A DNA stretch of 5,060 nucleotides, taken from assembly GCA_020216965.1 (NCBI GenBank), contig JAIWOJ010000217.1, positions 1 to 5,060 on the forward strand. The letters are read 5' to 3'. Positions 1 to 5,060 of this stretch are shown here, piece by piece (position 1 is the stretch's first letter; every line of letters begins with the position of its first letter). The DNA is from Prosthecobacter sp. Its GTDB lineage: Bacteria > Verrucomicrobiota > Verrucomicrobiia > Verrucomicrobiales > Verrucomicrobiaceae. The notes beneath the pieces were generated by a model. That model saw only the letters and a list, made by a program, of their open reading frames with translations, searched no databases and had not been told where the DNA came from. A program made the translations under genes and the position numbers.

Positions 1-322
1 TTGCCTGCTGGGCGTCGTCACCCATGGCGCTGTCACCGACGGTGCCGGGCCAGACGGGTGCCACGAGGGAACCCACGGCGAAACCTTTGCTAGCGATAAG
101 GTCGGCGATCTTCTTGATCTCGTCATCGCTGGCATTCGGGTCAGTATGGGGCAGGAAGAGGAAGTAGTCGATGCCTTCAAACTTCTGGCCGTTCACATTG
201 GCGGCAGCGGTGAGGTCCAGCATACGCTCCAGGCTGATTGGGGGTTCCTGGCCTTCGCCATCGCCTTTGCCGACGAGGCCGGGCCACATCGCGTTGTGAA
301 GTTTGGGTGCAGTTTTGCTCAT
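1..322 (-). CDS. Sugar phosphate isomerase/epimerase (xylose isomerase-like TIM barrel), C-terminus cut by window edge
   Basis: Reading leftward from the ATG at 322-320, an open frame of 107 codons runs off the left edge without a stop. The protein begins [20 protein letters not shown]. It continues with a segment rich in Glu, Pro and Gly, then a helix (about residues 30-42), a strand with the pattern [12 protein letters not shown] (48-59), a helix (about 65-79) and a second strand, [14 protein letters not shown] (81-94). This alternation of helix and hydrophobic strand fits the N-terminal part of a (beta/alpha)8 barrel, and the opening resembles sugar phosphate isomerase/epimerase proteins of the AP endonuclease 2/xylose isomerase superfamily. 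The metal-binding residues expected further downstream lie outside the window, so neither substrate nor activity can be stated. It would be a soluble cytoplasmic enzyme, as no signal peptide is visible. It is transcribed divergently from nfeD. The start has no Shine-Dalgarno site but a C/A-rich leader like those of floA and sucB. The family call is by resemblance; that the gene is real is more certain. Confidence 0.72.
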   Translation of the reverse strand, partial: MSKTAPKLHNAMWPGLVGKGDGEGQEPPISLERMLDLTAAANVNGQKFEGIDYFLFLPHTDPNASDDEIKKIADLIASKGFAVGSLVAPVWPGTVGDSAMGDDAQQA

Positions 323-360
323 GGGTCGAGGTCTAGGTGGGTTGGGTTTGAGGGTGGAAA
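323..360 (-). promoter_or_regulatory. G-poor, C/A-rich leader of the isomerase gene, no Shine-Dalgarno site
   Basis: Read on the minus strand, the 38 bases before the ATG at 322 contain only two G residues and several CCACCC/CAACCC-like runs. There is no AGGAGG-like sequence at the usual distance. The composition matches the leaders of floA (966-1007) and sucB (3205-3244). Initiation probably does not depend on pairing with the 16S rRNA tail. That reading is inference from sequence composition. Confidence 0.45.
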
Positions 361-431
361 GAGCGCCGAAGATAGGTGGGCAGTCTTGGAACGCACGAAA
401 AAAGGCGCGACCTTCACGGATGTTTTCTCTT

Positions 432-473
432 CAGGCCAGGCGTTGGCATTGCTTGACGGGTTGGCCTGGCCTG
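432..473. promoter_or_regulatory. Perfect 10-bp inverted repeat in the divergent intergenic region; possible operator/promoter
   Basis: CAGGCCAGGC at 432-441 is the exact reverse complement of GCCTGGCCTG at 464-473, with a 22-base gap. The gap contains TTGACG (453-458), a five-of-six match to a sigma-70 -35 element for plus-strand transcription toward nfeD. A weak -10 candidate, ACCATA or CATAAG, lies at about 476-483. If these are the real elements, transcription would start almost at the nfeD ATG (489) and the mRNA would be nearly leaderless. The arms could be a regulator site or an RNA hairpin. No T-tract follows, so it is not a typical intrinsic terminator. The symmetry is directly visible; its function is unproven. 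The rest of 323-488 shows no gene. Confidence 0.35.
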
Positions 474-488
474 TCACCATAAGAGTGC

Positions 489-965
489 ATGATCACCACC
501 ATCGCCATCCTGGCCTTTTTTGGCGTGCTTCTGGTCATTCTGGAGACGTTCGTCCCAGGTGGCATTGCCGGTTTCTTTGGCGTGGCCTTTATCCTGGTGG
601 CCGTTGCAGCGGCGATGTGGGCTGACGAGTTAGCCCATTGGTCCCATCTGGAGCGCGTCTCACTGGCTGGTGCCGTGCTGCTGCTTTCCTCTGCTGTCTG
701 TCTCATCTGGCTGCGCTTTTTTGCCGTGCGCTTCTTCCACCGCGCTTTCACCCTAGAGGAAAAATCTGCTCCGCCCTCGCCGCCGCCGCCATGCGTGCTG
801 GGGGAGGAGGGCACGGCGATTTCTGAGTTACGCCCGCTGGGCCGCGCAGAATTTTCCGGGAGGCGCTTTGAGGTGCGCTGCCTAGACGGCTTTGCCCCGG
901 CGGGCAGCCGTGTATGTGTGGCTGGGCATGAGCCTGGCAATCTCATCGTTCGTATGCTCACCTGA
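489..965 (+). CDS. nfeD: Short NfeD-family membrane protein
   Basis: This is a 158-residue membrane protein with the short NfeD plan and no N-terminal ClpP-like protease domain. Three hydrophobic segments are visible at about residues 3-22, 25-44 and 59-78. The first ends in the LETFVPGG motif (18-25), matching the conserved E-x-x-x-PG of the family. A charged, proline-rich linker (90-101, including PPPP at 98-101) leads to a soluble OB-fold domain at about 104-157. That domain shows the typical order: GEEGTAISELRPLGRAEFSG (105-124), then a Val/Arg strand, GFAPAGSRVCV (134-144) and a final hydrophobic strand. NfeD proteins are known to be encoded beside flotillin or stomatin genes and are thought to support their assembly or function. 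Here floA follows after 42 bases on the same strand, which supports an operon. The ATG at 489 places the first membrane segment immediately at the N-terminus. No good Shine-Dalgarno site is present; AAGAG at 481-485 lies too close to the start. Confidence 0.88.
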   Translation: MITTIAILAFFGVLLVILETFVPGGIAGFFGVAFILVAVAAAMWADELAHWSHLERVSLAGAVLLLSSAVCLIWLRFFAVRFFHRAFTLEEKSAPPSPPPPCVLGEEGTAISELRPLGRAEFSGRRFEVRCLDGFAPAGSRVCVAGHEPGNLIVRMLT

Positions 966-1007
966 TCTCTCCATCCTACTCAACCCACCCACCCTCCAAC
1001 TACCCCT
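966..1007 (+). promoter_or_regulatory. G-free nfeD-floA intercistronic leader
   Basis: The 42 bases between the nfeD stop (963-965) and the floA ATG (1008) contain no G at all. They are C/T/A only, with repeated CACCC/CAACC units. There is no Shine-Dalgarno sequence and no hairpin can form through G-C pairs. The segment would therefore be an unstructured ribosome landing site between two cotranscribed genes. No promoter or terminator is evident in it. Confidence 0.5.
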
Positions 1008-2018
1008 ATGCCTGGTTTTGACACTCTGCTCATCGGCGGCGCCATTCTGGTCGCTCTCGTCGTTTTCCTCATTGTTGCTAAATTTTTTAACCTCTGGCTG
1101 CGCGCCCGCATCGCCAATGCGCCGGTCAGCATCGTGAACCTGTTGGCCATGTACCTGCGCGGTGTGCCAAATGCCCTCATCGTGGACACCCGAATCACGG
1201 CAGCCAAGGCGGGCATCCCCATCGGTACCGATCAGCTTGAGGCGCATTTTCTGGCCGGTGGGGATGTGACGCACGTCGTGCTATCTCTCATCGCCGCAGA
1301 AAAGGCGGGCATTCCCTTAAATTATGACCGCGCCTGCGCCATTGATCTTGCCTGCAAAGGCACCGGGAAAACCGTGCTTGAGGCCGTGCGCACGAGCATC
1401 AATCCCAAGGTCATTGATTGCCCCCATGCTGAAATGGGCCGCGGCGGTAAGATCGATGCAGTGGCCAAAGACGGCATCTCTCTTCGCGTCCGCGCCCGTG
1501 TGACGGTGCGCACCAACCTGGACCGCTTCGTTGGCGGAGCTACGGAGGAGACCGTCGTCGCGCGTGTGGGCGAGGGCATCGTCACCTGCATCGGCTCCTC
1601 CAACACCTACAAGGACGTGCTGGAAAACCCAGACAGTATCTCCAAGCTGGTGCTGCAAAAGGGAGTAGATGCTGGCACGGCCTTTGAAATCCTCTCCATC
1701 GATATTGCAGACATCGACGTTGGTGAAAACGTAGGTGCCAAGTTGCAGACGGAACAGGCAGAGGCCGACAAGAAAATCGCCCAAGCCAACGCAGAAATGC
1801 GCCGCGCCGCAGCCGTGGCGCTGGAGCAGGAAATGTCTGCCCGCACCCAGGAAATGCGCGCCAGGGTAGTTGAGGCCGAGGCTCAGGTCCCCCTGGCCAT
1901 GGCGGATGCCTTTCGCAGCGGCAATCTGGGCATCATGGACTTTGCGCGATACAAGAATCTGGCCGCAGACACAGAGATGCGCAGCAAGATCGCCGGTTCA
2001 GGCCAGCCGACTGCCTGA
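1008..2018 (+). CDS. floA: Flotillin-like protein FloA (YqfA/UPF0365 family)
   Basis: This 336-residue protein is near the usual FloA length (about 330 in Bacillus subtilis). An N-terminal hydrophobic segment (about 6-30) anchors it in the membrane. A PHB/SPFH-like region follows, with family motifs ELEAH-like [13 protein letters not shown] (75-87), INPKVID (131-137), [18 protein letters not shown] (175-192), [13 protein letters not shown] (204-216) and [17 protein letters not shown] (223-239). The C-terminal part, about 245-300, is a charged Ala/Glu-rich helix with EA-type repeats. It ends in the conserved [19 protein letters not shown] (294-312). FloA proteins form oligomeric assemblies in functional membrane microdomains and affect membrane fluidity and secretion or signalling partners. 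Recalled B. subtilis FloA seems shorter in two places, around residues 115-121 and 139-153. The gene lies 42 bases downstream of nfeD and ends just before a strong terminator. The start is fixed by the membrane segment; there is no Shine-Dalgarno site. Confidence 0.94.
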   Translation: MPGFDTLLIGGAILVALVVFLIVAKFFNLWLRARIANAPVSIVNLLAMYLRGVPNALIVDTRITAAKAGIPIGTDQLEAHFLAGGDVTHVVLSLIAAEKAGIPLNYDRACAIDLACKGTGKTVLEAVRTSINPKVIDCPHAEMGRGGKIDAVAKDGISLRVRARVTVRTNLDRFVGGATEETVVARVGEGIVTCIGSSNTYKDVLENPDSISKLVLQKGVDAGTAFEILSIDIADIDVGENVGAKLQTEQAEADKKIAQANAEMRRAAAVALEQEMSARTQEMRARVVEAEAQVPLAMADAFRSGNLGIMDFARYKNLAADTEMRSKIAGSGQPTA

Positions 2019-2044
2019 TGCGCTGAACGCACCATCGCTCTCTC

Positions 2045-2080
2045 AAAAAAAGCCGCCAGGTCAATTCCTGGCGGCTTTTT
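2045..2080. terminator. Bidirectional intrinsic terminator between floA and sucB
   Basis: A perfect 14-bp stem is formed by 2047-2060 and 2067-2080, around a 6-base loop (2061-2066). The GC core is GCCGCCAGG/CCTGGCGGC. On the plus strand it ends in five T residues (2076-2080), 27 bases or so after the floA stop. On the minus strand the A-run at 2045-2051 becomes seven U residues, placing it about 33 bases past the sucB stop. It can therefore end both converging transcripts. No other feature lies in 2019-2112. Confidence 0.9.
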
Positions 2081-2112
2081 CAATGAAGTGAGGCGTCTGC
2101 AAGACCGGTGAA

Positions 2113-3204
2113 TCAGGCTCCGACGAGCATCCGCGCTGGATTTTCAATGCAGTCTTTGACACGAATGAGGAAGGTCACGGCCTCCTTGCCATCGACCACC
2201 CGGTGGTCATAGCTGAGAGCTAAGTACATCATGGGGCGGATGACCACTTGCCCGTCCAGGGCCACTGGGCGCTGCTGGATGCTATGCATGCCTAGGATGC
2301 CGCTCTGTGGGGGATTGATGATGGGCGTCGAGAGCAGTGAGCCATAAACTCCCCCATTGGAAATGGTGAAGACGCCGCCCGTGAGGTCAGCCAGCTCAAT
2401 CTTGCCCTCTTTGGCTTTGGCTGCGTAGGCCAGGATGTCTTTTTCGATGTCAGCAAAGCTTTTTTGATCCGCATCGCGGATGACAGGGACGATCAAACCA
2501 CGCTCGGTGCCGACGGCGACGCCGATATCATAGAAGTGCTGCTGGACGATTTCCTCGCCTTCGACGCGGACATTGATTTGAGGCACGGCCTTCAGCGCCT
2601 CAACGACGGCCTTCACAAAAAAGGACATGAACCCCAGTTTCACGCCGTGAGTTTTCACGAAGCTGTCCTGGAGCTTTGAGCGCAGGGCCATAACGCCACT
2701 CATATCACATTCGTTGAAGGTGGTGAGAATGGCAGCCGTTTGCTGAGCGCTGACAAGCTGGTCAGCGATCTTTTTCCGCAAAGACGTCATTTTTTTCCGC
2801 GTGACACGGCCTTCGGTGACTTGCTTAGGTTTGGGGCCTGGCTTGGCGACTGGGGCAGGAGTCGGCGCTGGTTTAGGTGCCTCTGCGACCGGTGCGGGGG
2901 CAGGCTTGGCAACATCGACGGCAGCGGGCGCTGCTGGTGCAGGAGCGGGGACTGGGGCTGCTGCGGCAGCTCCCTCAGTAATTTGGCCTACGATGGCACC
3001 GATGACGACATCTTCGCCCTCCGCTGCGGAGATGCTAGCGAGCACGCCATTGAATTCAGAGGTAACCTCGGCGGCGACCTTGTCGGTCTCTAGGGTCAGG
3101 AGAACGTCGCCAACCTTGACGGCGTCACCGACTTTGAAATGCCACTTGGAAATTTGACCTCCGGCGACGGATTCGCCGAGTGCGGGGATTTTGATATCAG
3201 CCAT
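2113..3204 (-). CDS. sucB: 2-oxoglutarate dehydrogenase E2, dihydrolipoyllysine-residue succinyltransferase, lacking a visible subunit-binding domain
   Basis: This is the E2 core of the 2-oxoglutarate dehydrogenase complex. It takes the succinyl group made by E1 onto its lipoyl arm and passes it to CoA, in the cytoplasm. The 363-residue protein is complete. A lipoyl domain (1-77) carries the lipoylation site ETDKVAAEV, with Lys42 as the modified residue. A flexible linker (about 78-131) has 16 Pro and 17 Ala in residues 81-130. The catalytic domain (about 132-363) includes [55 protein letters not shown] and the active-site motif DHRVVDG (His334, Asp338). The LTTFNE and LGFMSF motifs point to the succinyltransferase rather than the pyruvate-complex E2. 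The oddity is the absence of the roughly 35-residue peripheral subunit-binding domain found in E. coli SucB (about 405 residues); this shape recalls mitochondrial DLST. It lies 40 bases after sucA in the same direction, and no lpd gene follows before the terminator. Confidence 0.95.
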   Translation of the reverse strand: MADIKIPALGESVAGGQISKWHFKVGDAVKVGDVLLTLETDKVAAEVTSEFNGVLASISAAEGEDVVIGAIVGQITEGAAAAAPVPAPAPAAPAAVDVAKPAPAPVAEAPKPAPTPAPVAKPGPKPKQVTEGRVTRKKMTSLRKKIADQLVSAQQTAAILTTFNECDMSGVMALRSKLQDSFVKTHGVKLGFMSFFVKAVVEALKAVPQINVRVEGEEIVQQHFYDIGVAVGTERGLIVPVIRDADQKSFADIEKDILAYAAKAKEGKIELADLTGGVFTISNGGVYGSLLSTPIINPPQSGILGMHSIQQRPVALDGQVVIRPMMYLALSYDHRVVDGKEAVTFLIRVKDCIENPARMLVGA

Positions 3205-3244
3205 GAGTCGTTGTGGGGGGAGGTGTTGGGGATGAGATCATGAA
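3205..3244 (-). promoter_or_regulatory. sucA-sucB intercistronic leader, C-rich, no Shine-Dalgarno site, with overlapping mini-ORF
   Basis: On the minus strand the 40 bases between the sucA stop and the sucB ATG contain only two G residues and a run of six C. No AGGAGG-like site is present. An ATG at 3241-3239, just three bases after the sucA stop, opens a 14-codon frame, [14 protein letters not shown]. Its TGA (3199-3197) lies just inside sucB in a different frame. This could couple sucB translation to that of sucA by re-initiation, or it may be chance. It is not annotated as a gene. Confidence 0.35.
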
Positions 3245-5060
3245 TCAAACGCTGAAGGCATCTTCCACGAGCTTTTCCTGCTCTAGGACGTGAATGGCCT
3301 TGGAGCCCGCAGCAGGGCTGCTTGAGCGCTCGCGTCCGGCATAGCGGAGCTTGTGATTGCTTAGCTCTTCCAGACGCGGGCGGATGTAGTAAAAGGCACC
3401 CATGTTCCGGGGCTCTTCTTGGCACCAGATCCACTTTTTCTGGGCACGGGGATACTTGGCCACGATGCCTTTGAGCATCTCGTAGTTCAGCGGGTAGAGC
3501 TGCTCCACGCGGATGATGGCGGCGTTCTTGATCTTATTCTTTTCGCGGAAGTCGAGCAGATCATAATACACCTTGCCAGAGCAGAAGATGAGACGGGTGA
3601 CCCGGTCCGGGCTGAGGGTGAGCAGCTCATCGTCAAGCACCTCTTTGAAGTGAGAGTTCTCCGCCATGTCATCCAATTTCGAAACGCAGCGCGGGTGGCG
3701 TAGCAGGCTCTTGGGTGTCATGACCACGAGAGGCTTGCGTGTGCTACGTTTTACCTGGCGACGTAGTGCGTGGAAGTACTGGGCAGGTGTGGAGAAGTTG
3801 CAGACCTGCATGTTACCTCCAGCGCAGAGCTGCAGGAAACGCTCCAGGCGCGCGCTGGAGTGCTCAGGTCCTTGGCCTTCGTAGCCATGCGGAAGAAGCA
3901 GGGTCACATGGCTGGGGCGCTGCCATTTGCTCTCAGCGGAGGCGATGAACTGATCAATGATGACCTGTGCGCCGTTCACAAAGTCACCGAACTGCGCCTC
4001 CCAGCAAATGAGCATGTTGGGCGTGAGGAGGGAGTAGCCGTAATCAAAACCAAGAACTGCAGCTTCGGAGAGCAGGGAATTATAAACGCAGAAGCGGCCT
4101 TGCCCCTCCTCCAGGTTGTTCAGTGGTATATGGCGCTCGCGGGTTTCAGTATCGTAAAAGACGCAGTGGCGGTGACTGAAGGTGCCGCGGCGCACGTCTT
4201 GGCCGGAGAGGCGGACGCCGTGGTTTTCCGTAAGCAGGGAACCAAACGCGAGTGCCTCGGCGGTGGCCCAGTCAATACCCTCTCCGGTTTCGATTGCTTT
4301 ACCACGGGCAGCAAGAAAACGTTTCGCGATGGTAGGATGCAAGTGAAAGCCCTCGGGGGTCTCCAGGAGCTTTCTGCCGATGCGGACCAGGGTTTCGCGA
4401 GCCACACCCGTCTCAATAACGTTGTAATCATAAGCGGGTTGCGGCTCCACAGCAAAACCCTCAAAAGGATTGCCCCCAGCGTTTTTTTCCTTGGAGGCCA
4501 AGTCGGAGACGCCTTTTTCAAGTTCGTCCTCTAATTCTTTTTGGAGTGCATTCGCGGTAGCCTCATCCAAAACACCATTTTGCAGTAGCTCCTGACGGAA
4601 CAGCGTGGCGGTGGAAGGATGCGCGCTGATGGAGCGGGCCATGTTTGGCTGGGTAAATGCAGGCTCATCCGTTTCATTGTGGCCATAGCGGCGGTAGCAA
4701 ACGATGTCGATGAAGACATCGCGTCCGAATTTTTGGCGGAAGTCGAGCGCAAGACGGGCGGCTGCTGCCACCTCCAGAGGGCGATCTCCATTCACATGGA
4801 TCACAGGTGCATCAATCATCTTGCCCACATCCGTGCAATAGGTGGTAGAGCGGGCATCCGCCGGGAGGGTCGTAAATCCGATTTGGTTGTTCACCACGAT
4901 ATGGATGGTGCCGCCAGTACGGTAACCGGGTAATTGAGATAAGTTCAGCACCTCAGCGACGATGCCTTGCCCCGCTACAGCTGCATCGCCATGAAGCAGA
5001 ATAGGCAAAACCTGGCGGCGCTCCACCGTGTCTCCCAGGAAGCGCTGCCGCGCGCGGGCC
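3245..5060 (-). CDS. sucA: 2-oxoglutarate dehydrogenase E1 component, C-terminal 604 residues, N-terminus cut by window edge
   Basis: E1 is the thiamine-diphosphate enzyme that decarboxylates 2-oxoglutarate and transfers the succinyl group to the lipoyl arm of E2. The frame is open to the right edge, so roughly the first third of a protein of about 930 residues is missing. Counting from the first whole codon (5059), visible motifs are HGDAAVAGQG (23-32) and NNQIGFTT (57-64), which form the cofactor/metal-binding region. RRYGHNETDEP (123-133) follows, then LSGQDVRRGTFSHRH (284-298), WEAQFGDFVNGAQ (353-365) and LLPHGYEGQGPEHSSAR (388-404) of the pyrimidine-binding domain. The end, RYAGRERSSSPA to LVEDAFSV, matches the family C-terminus. 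All catalytic motifs in this part are intact, with no frameshift or internal stop. Similarity runs through to the edge (ARARQRFLGDT before the GTG at 5026), so that GTG is an internal Val, not a start. sucB follows after 40 bases, giving the classic sucAB order. The promoter lies outside the window. Confidence 0.96.
   Translation of the reverse strand, partial: ARARQRFLGDTVERRQVLPILLHGDAAVAGQGIVAEVLNLSQLPGYRTGGTIHIVVNNQIGFTTLPADARSTTYCTDVGKMIDAPVIHVNGDRPLEVAAAARLALDFRQKFGRDVFIDIVCYRRYGHNETDEPAFTQPNMARSISAHPSTATLFRQELLQNGVLDEATANALQKELEDELEKGVSDLASKEKNAGGNPFEGFAVEPQPAYDYNVIETGVARETLVRIGRKLLETPEGFHLHPTIAKRFLAARGKAIETGEGIDWATAEALAFGSLLTENHGVRLSGQDVRRGTFSHRHCVFYDTETRERHIPLNNLEEGQGRFCVYNSLLSEAAVLGFDYGYSLLTPNMLICWEAQFGDFVNGAQVIIDQFIASAESKWQRPSHVTLLLPHGYEGQGPEHSSARLERFLQLCAGGNMQVCNFSTPAQYFHALRRQVKRSTRKPLVVMTPKSLLRHPRCVSKLDDMAENSHFKEVLDDELLTLSPDRVTRLIFCSGKVYYDLLDFREKNKIKNAAIIRVEQLYPLNYEMLKGIVAKYPRAQKKWIWCQEEPRNMGAFYYIRPRLEELSNHKLRYAGRERSSSPAAGSKAIHVLEQEKLVEDAFSV

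Noticed and set aside
432..473. Reading the inverted repeat as an intrinsic terminator
   Set aside because: It has a 22-base loop, no T-tract on either side, and no gene ending nearby; both flanking genes start from this region.
146..625. A 159-codon plus-strand frame spanning the isomerase 5' part, the intergenic region and the start of nfeD
   Set aside because: It is antisense to the isomerase and out of frame with nfeD. Its product has no membrane segments or family motifs and looks like translated noise.
431..961. A 176-codon minus-strand frame opposite nfeD
   Set aside because: Its Arg/Ser/Thr-rich, low-complexity product is typical of a shadow frame, while the opposite strand encodes a clear NfeD.
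2801..3157. Ala/Gly-rich plus-strand frame opposite the sucB linker
   Set aside because: Its repeats simply mirror the Pro/Ala codons of the E2 linker on the other strand.
3770..4534. A 254-codon open frame on the plus strand, antisense to sucA
   Set aside because: It lies wholly inside the well-supported sucA frame, shows no recognisable domain and is explained by codon bias in GC-rich coding DNA.
5024..5026. GTG as a possible start of sucA
   Set aside because: The frame and the E1 similarity continue upstream to the window edge, and the conserved HGDAA motif lies only about 11 residues further on. The GTG is an internal valine codon.

Overview
The window looks like ordinary chromosomal DNA from a free-living, moderately GC-rich Gram-negative-type bacterium. 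The full set of features is most like a Verrucomicrobiota or other PVC-group genome: a short NfeD followed by a FloA-type flotillin, a TIM-barrel sugar isomerase of a kind common there, and C-rich leaders without Shine-Dalgarno sites. That taxonomic placement is inference; no rRNA or other marker gene is present.

Layout, left to right. Positions 1-322 (minus strand) hold the first 107 codons of a probable xylose-isomerase-like sugar phosphate isomerase/epimerase, cut by the left edge. A 166-bp divergent intergenic region follows (323-488) and contains a perfect 10-bp inverted repeat. Positions 489-2018 (plus strand) hold a two-gene membrane-microdomain operon, nfeD then floA. A strong hairpin with a poly-A tract on one side and a poly-T tract on the other (2045-2080) serves as a shared terminator for converging transcription. 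Positions 2113-5060 (minus strand) hold the 2-oxoglutarate dehydrogenase genes: sucA (E1, cut at its 5' end by the right edge) followed by sucB (E2, complete).

The genes fall into two functional groups. NfeD and FloA are expected to act together in membrane organisation. SucA and SucB form the decarboxylating and succinyl-transferring core of the TCA-cycle 2-oxoglutarate dehydrogenase complex. No E3 (lpd) gene follows sucB before the terminator, so E3 must be encoded elsewhere.

I see no mobile element, CRISPR array, tRNA or rRNA, and no clearly new multi-gene system. The most interesting points are: (1) SucB goes straight from its lipoyl domain and Pro/Ala linker to the catalytic domain, with no recognisable peripheral subunit-binding domain, as in mitochondrial DLST; (2) three of the four gene starts follow nearly G-free, C/A-rich leaders with no Shine-Dalgarno site; (3) an inverted repeat encloses a possible -35 element just upstream of nfeD; (4) a small ORF with a Pro-Pro-Pro motif overlaps the sucB start.
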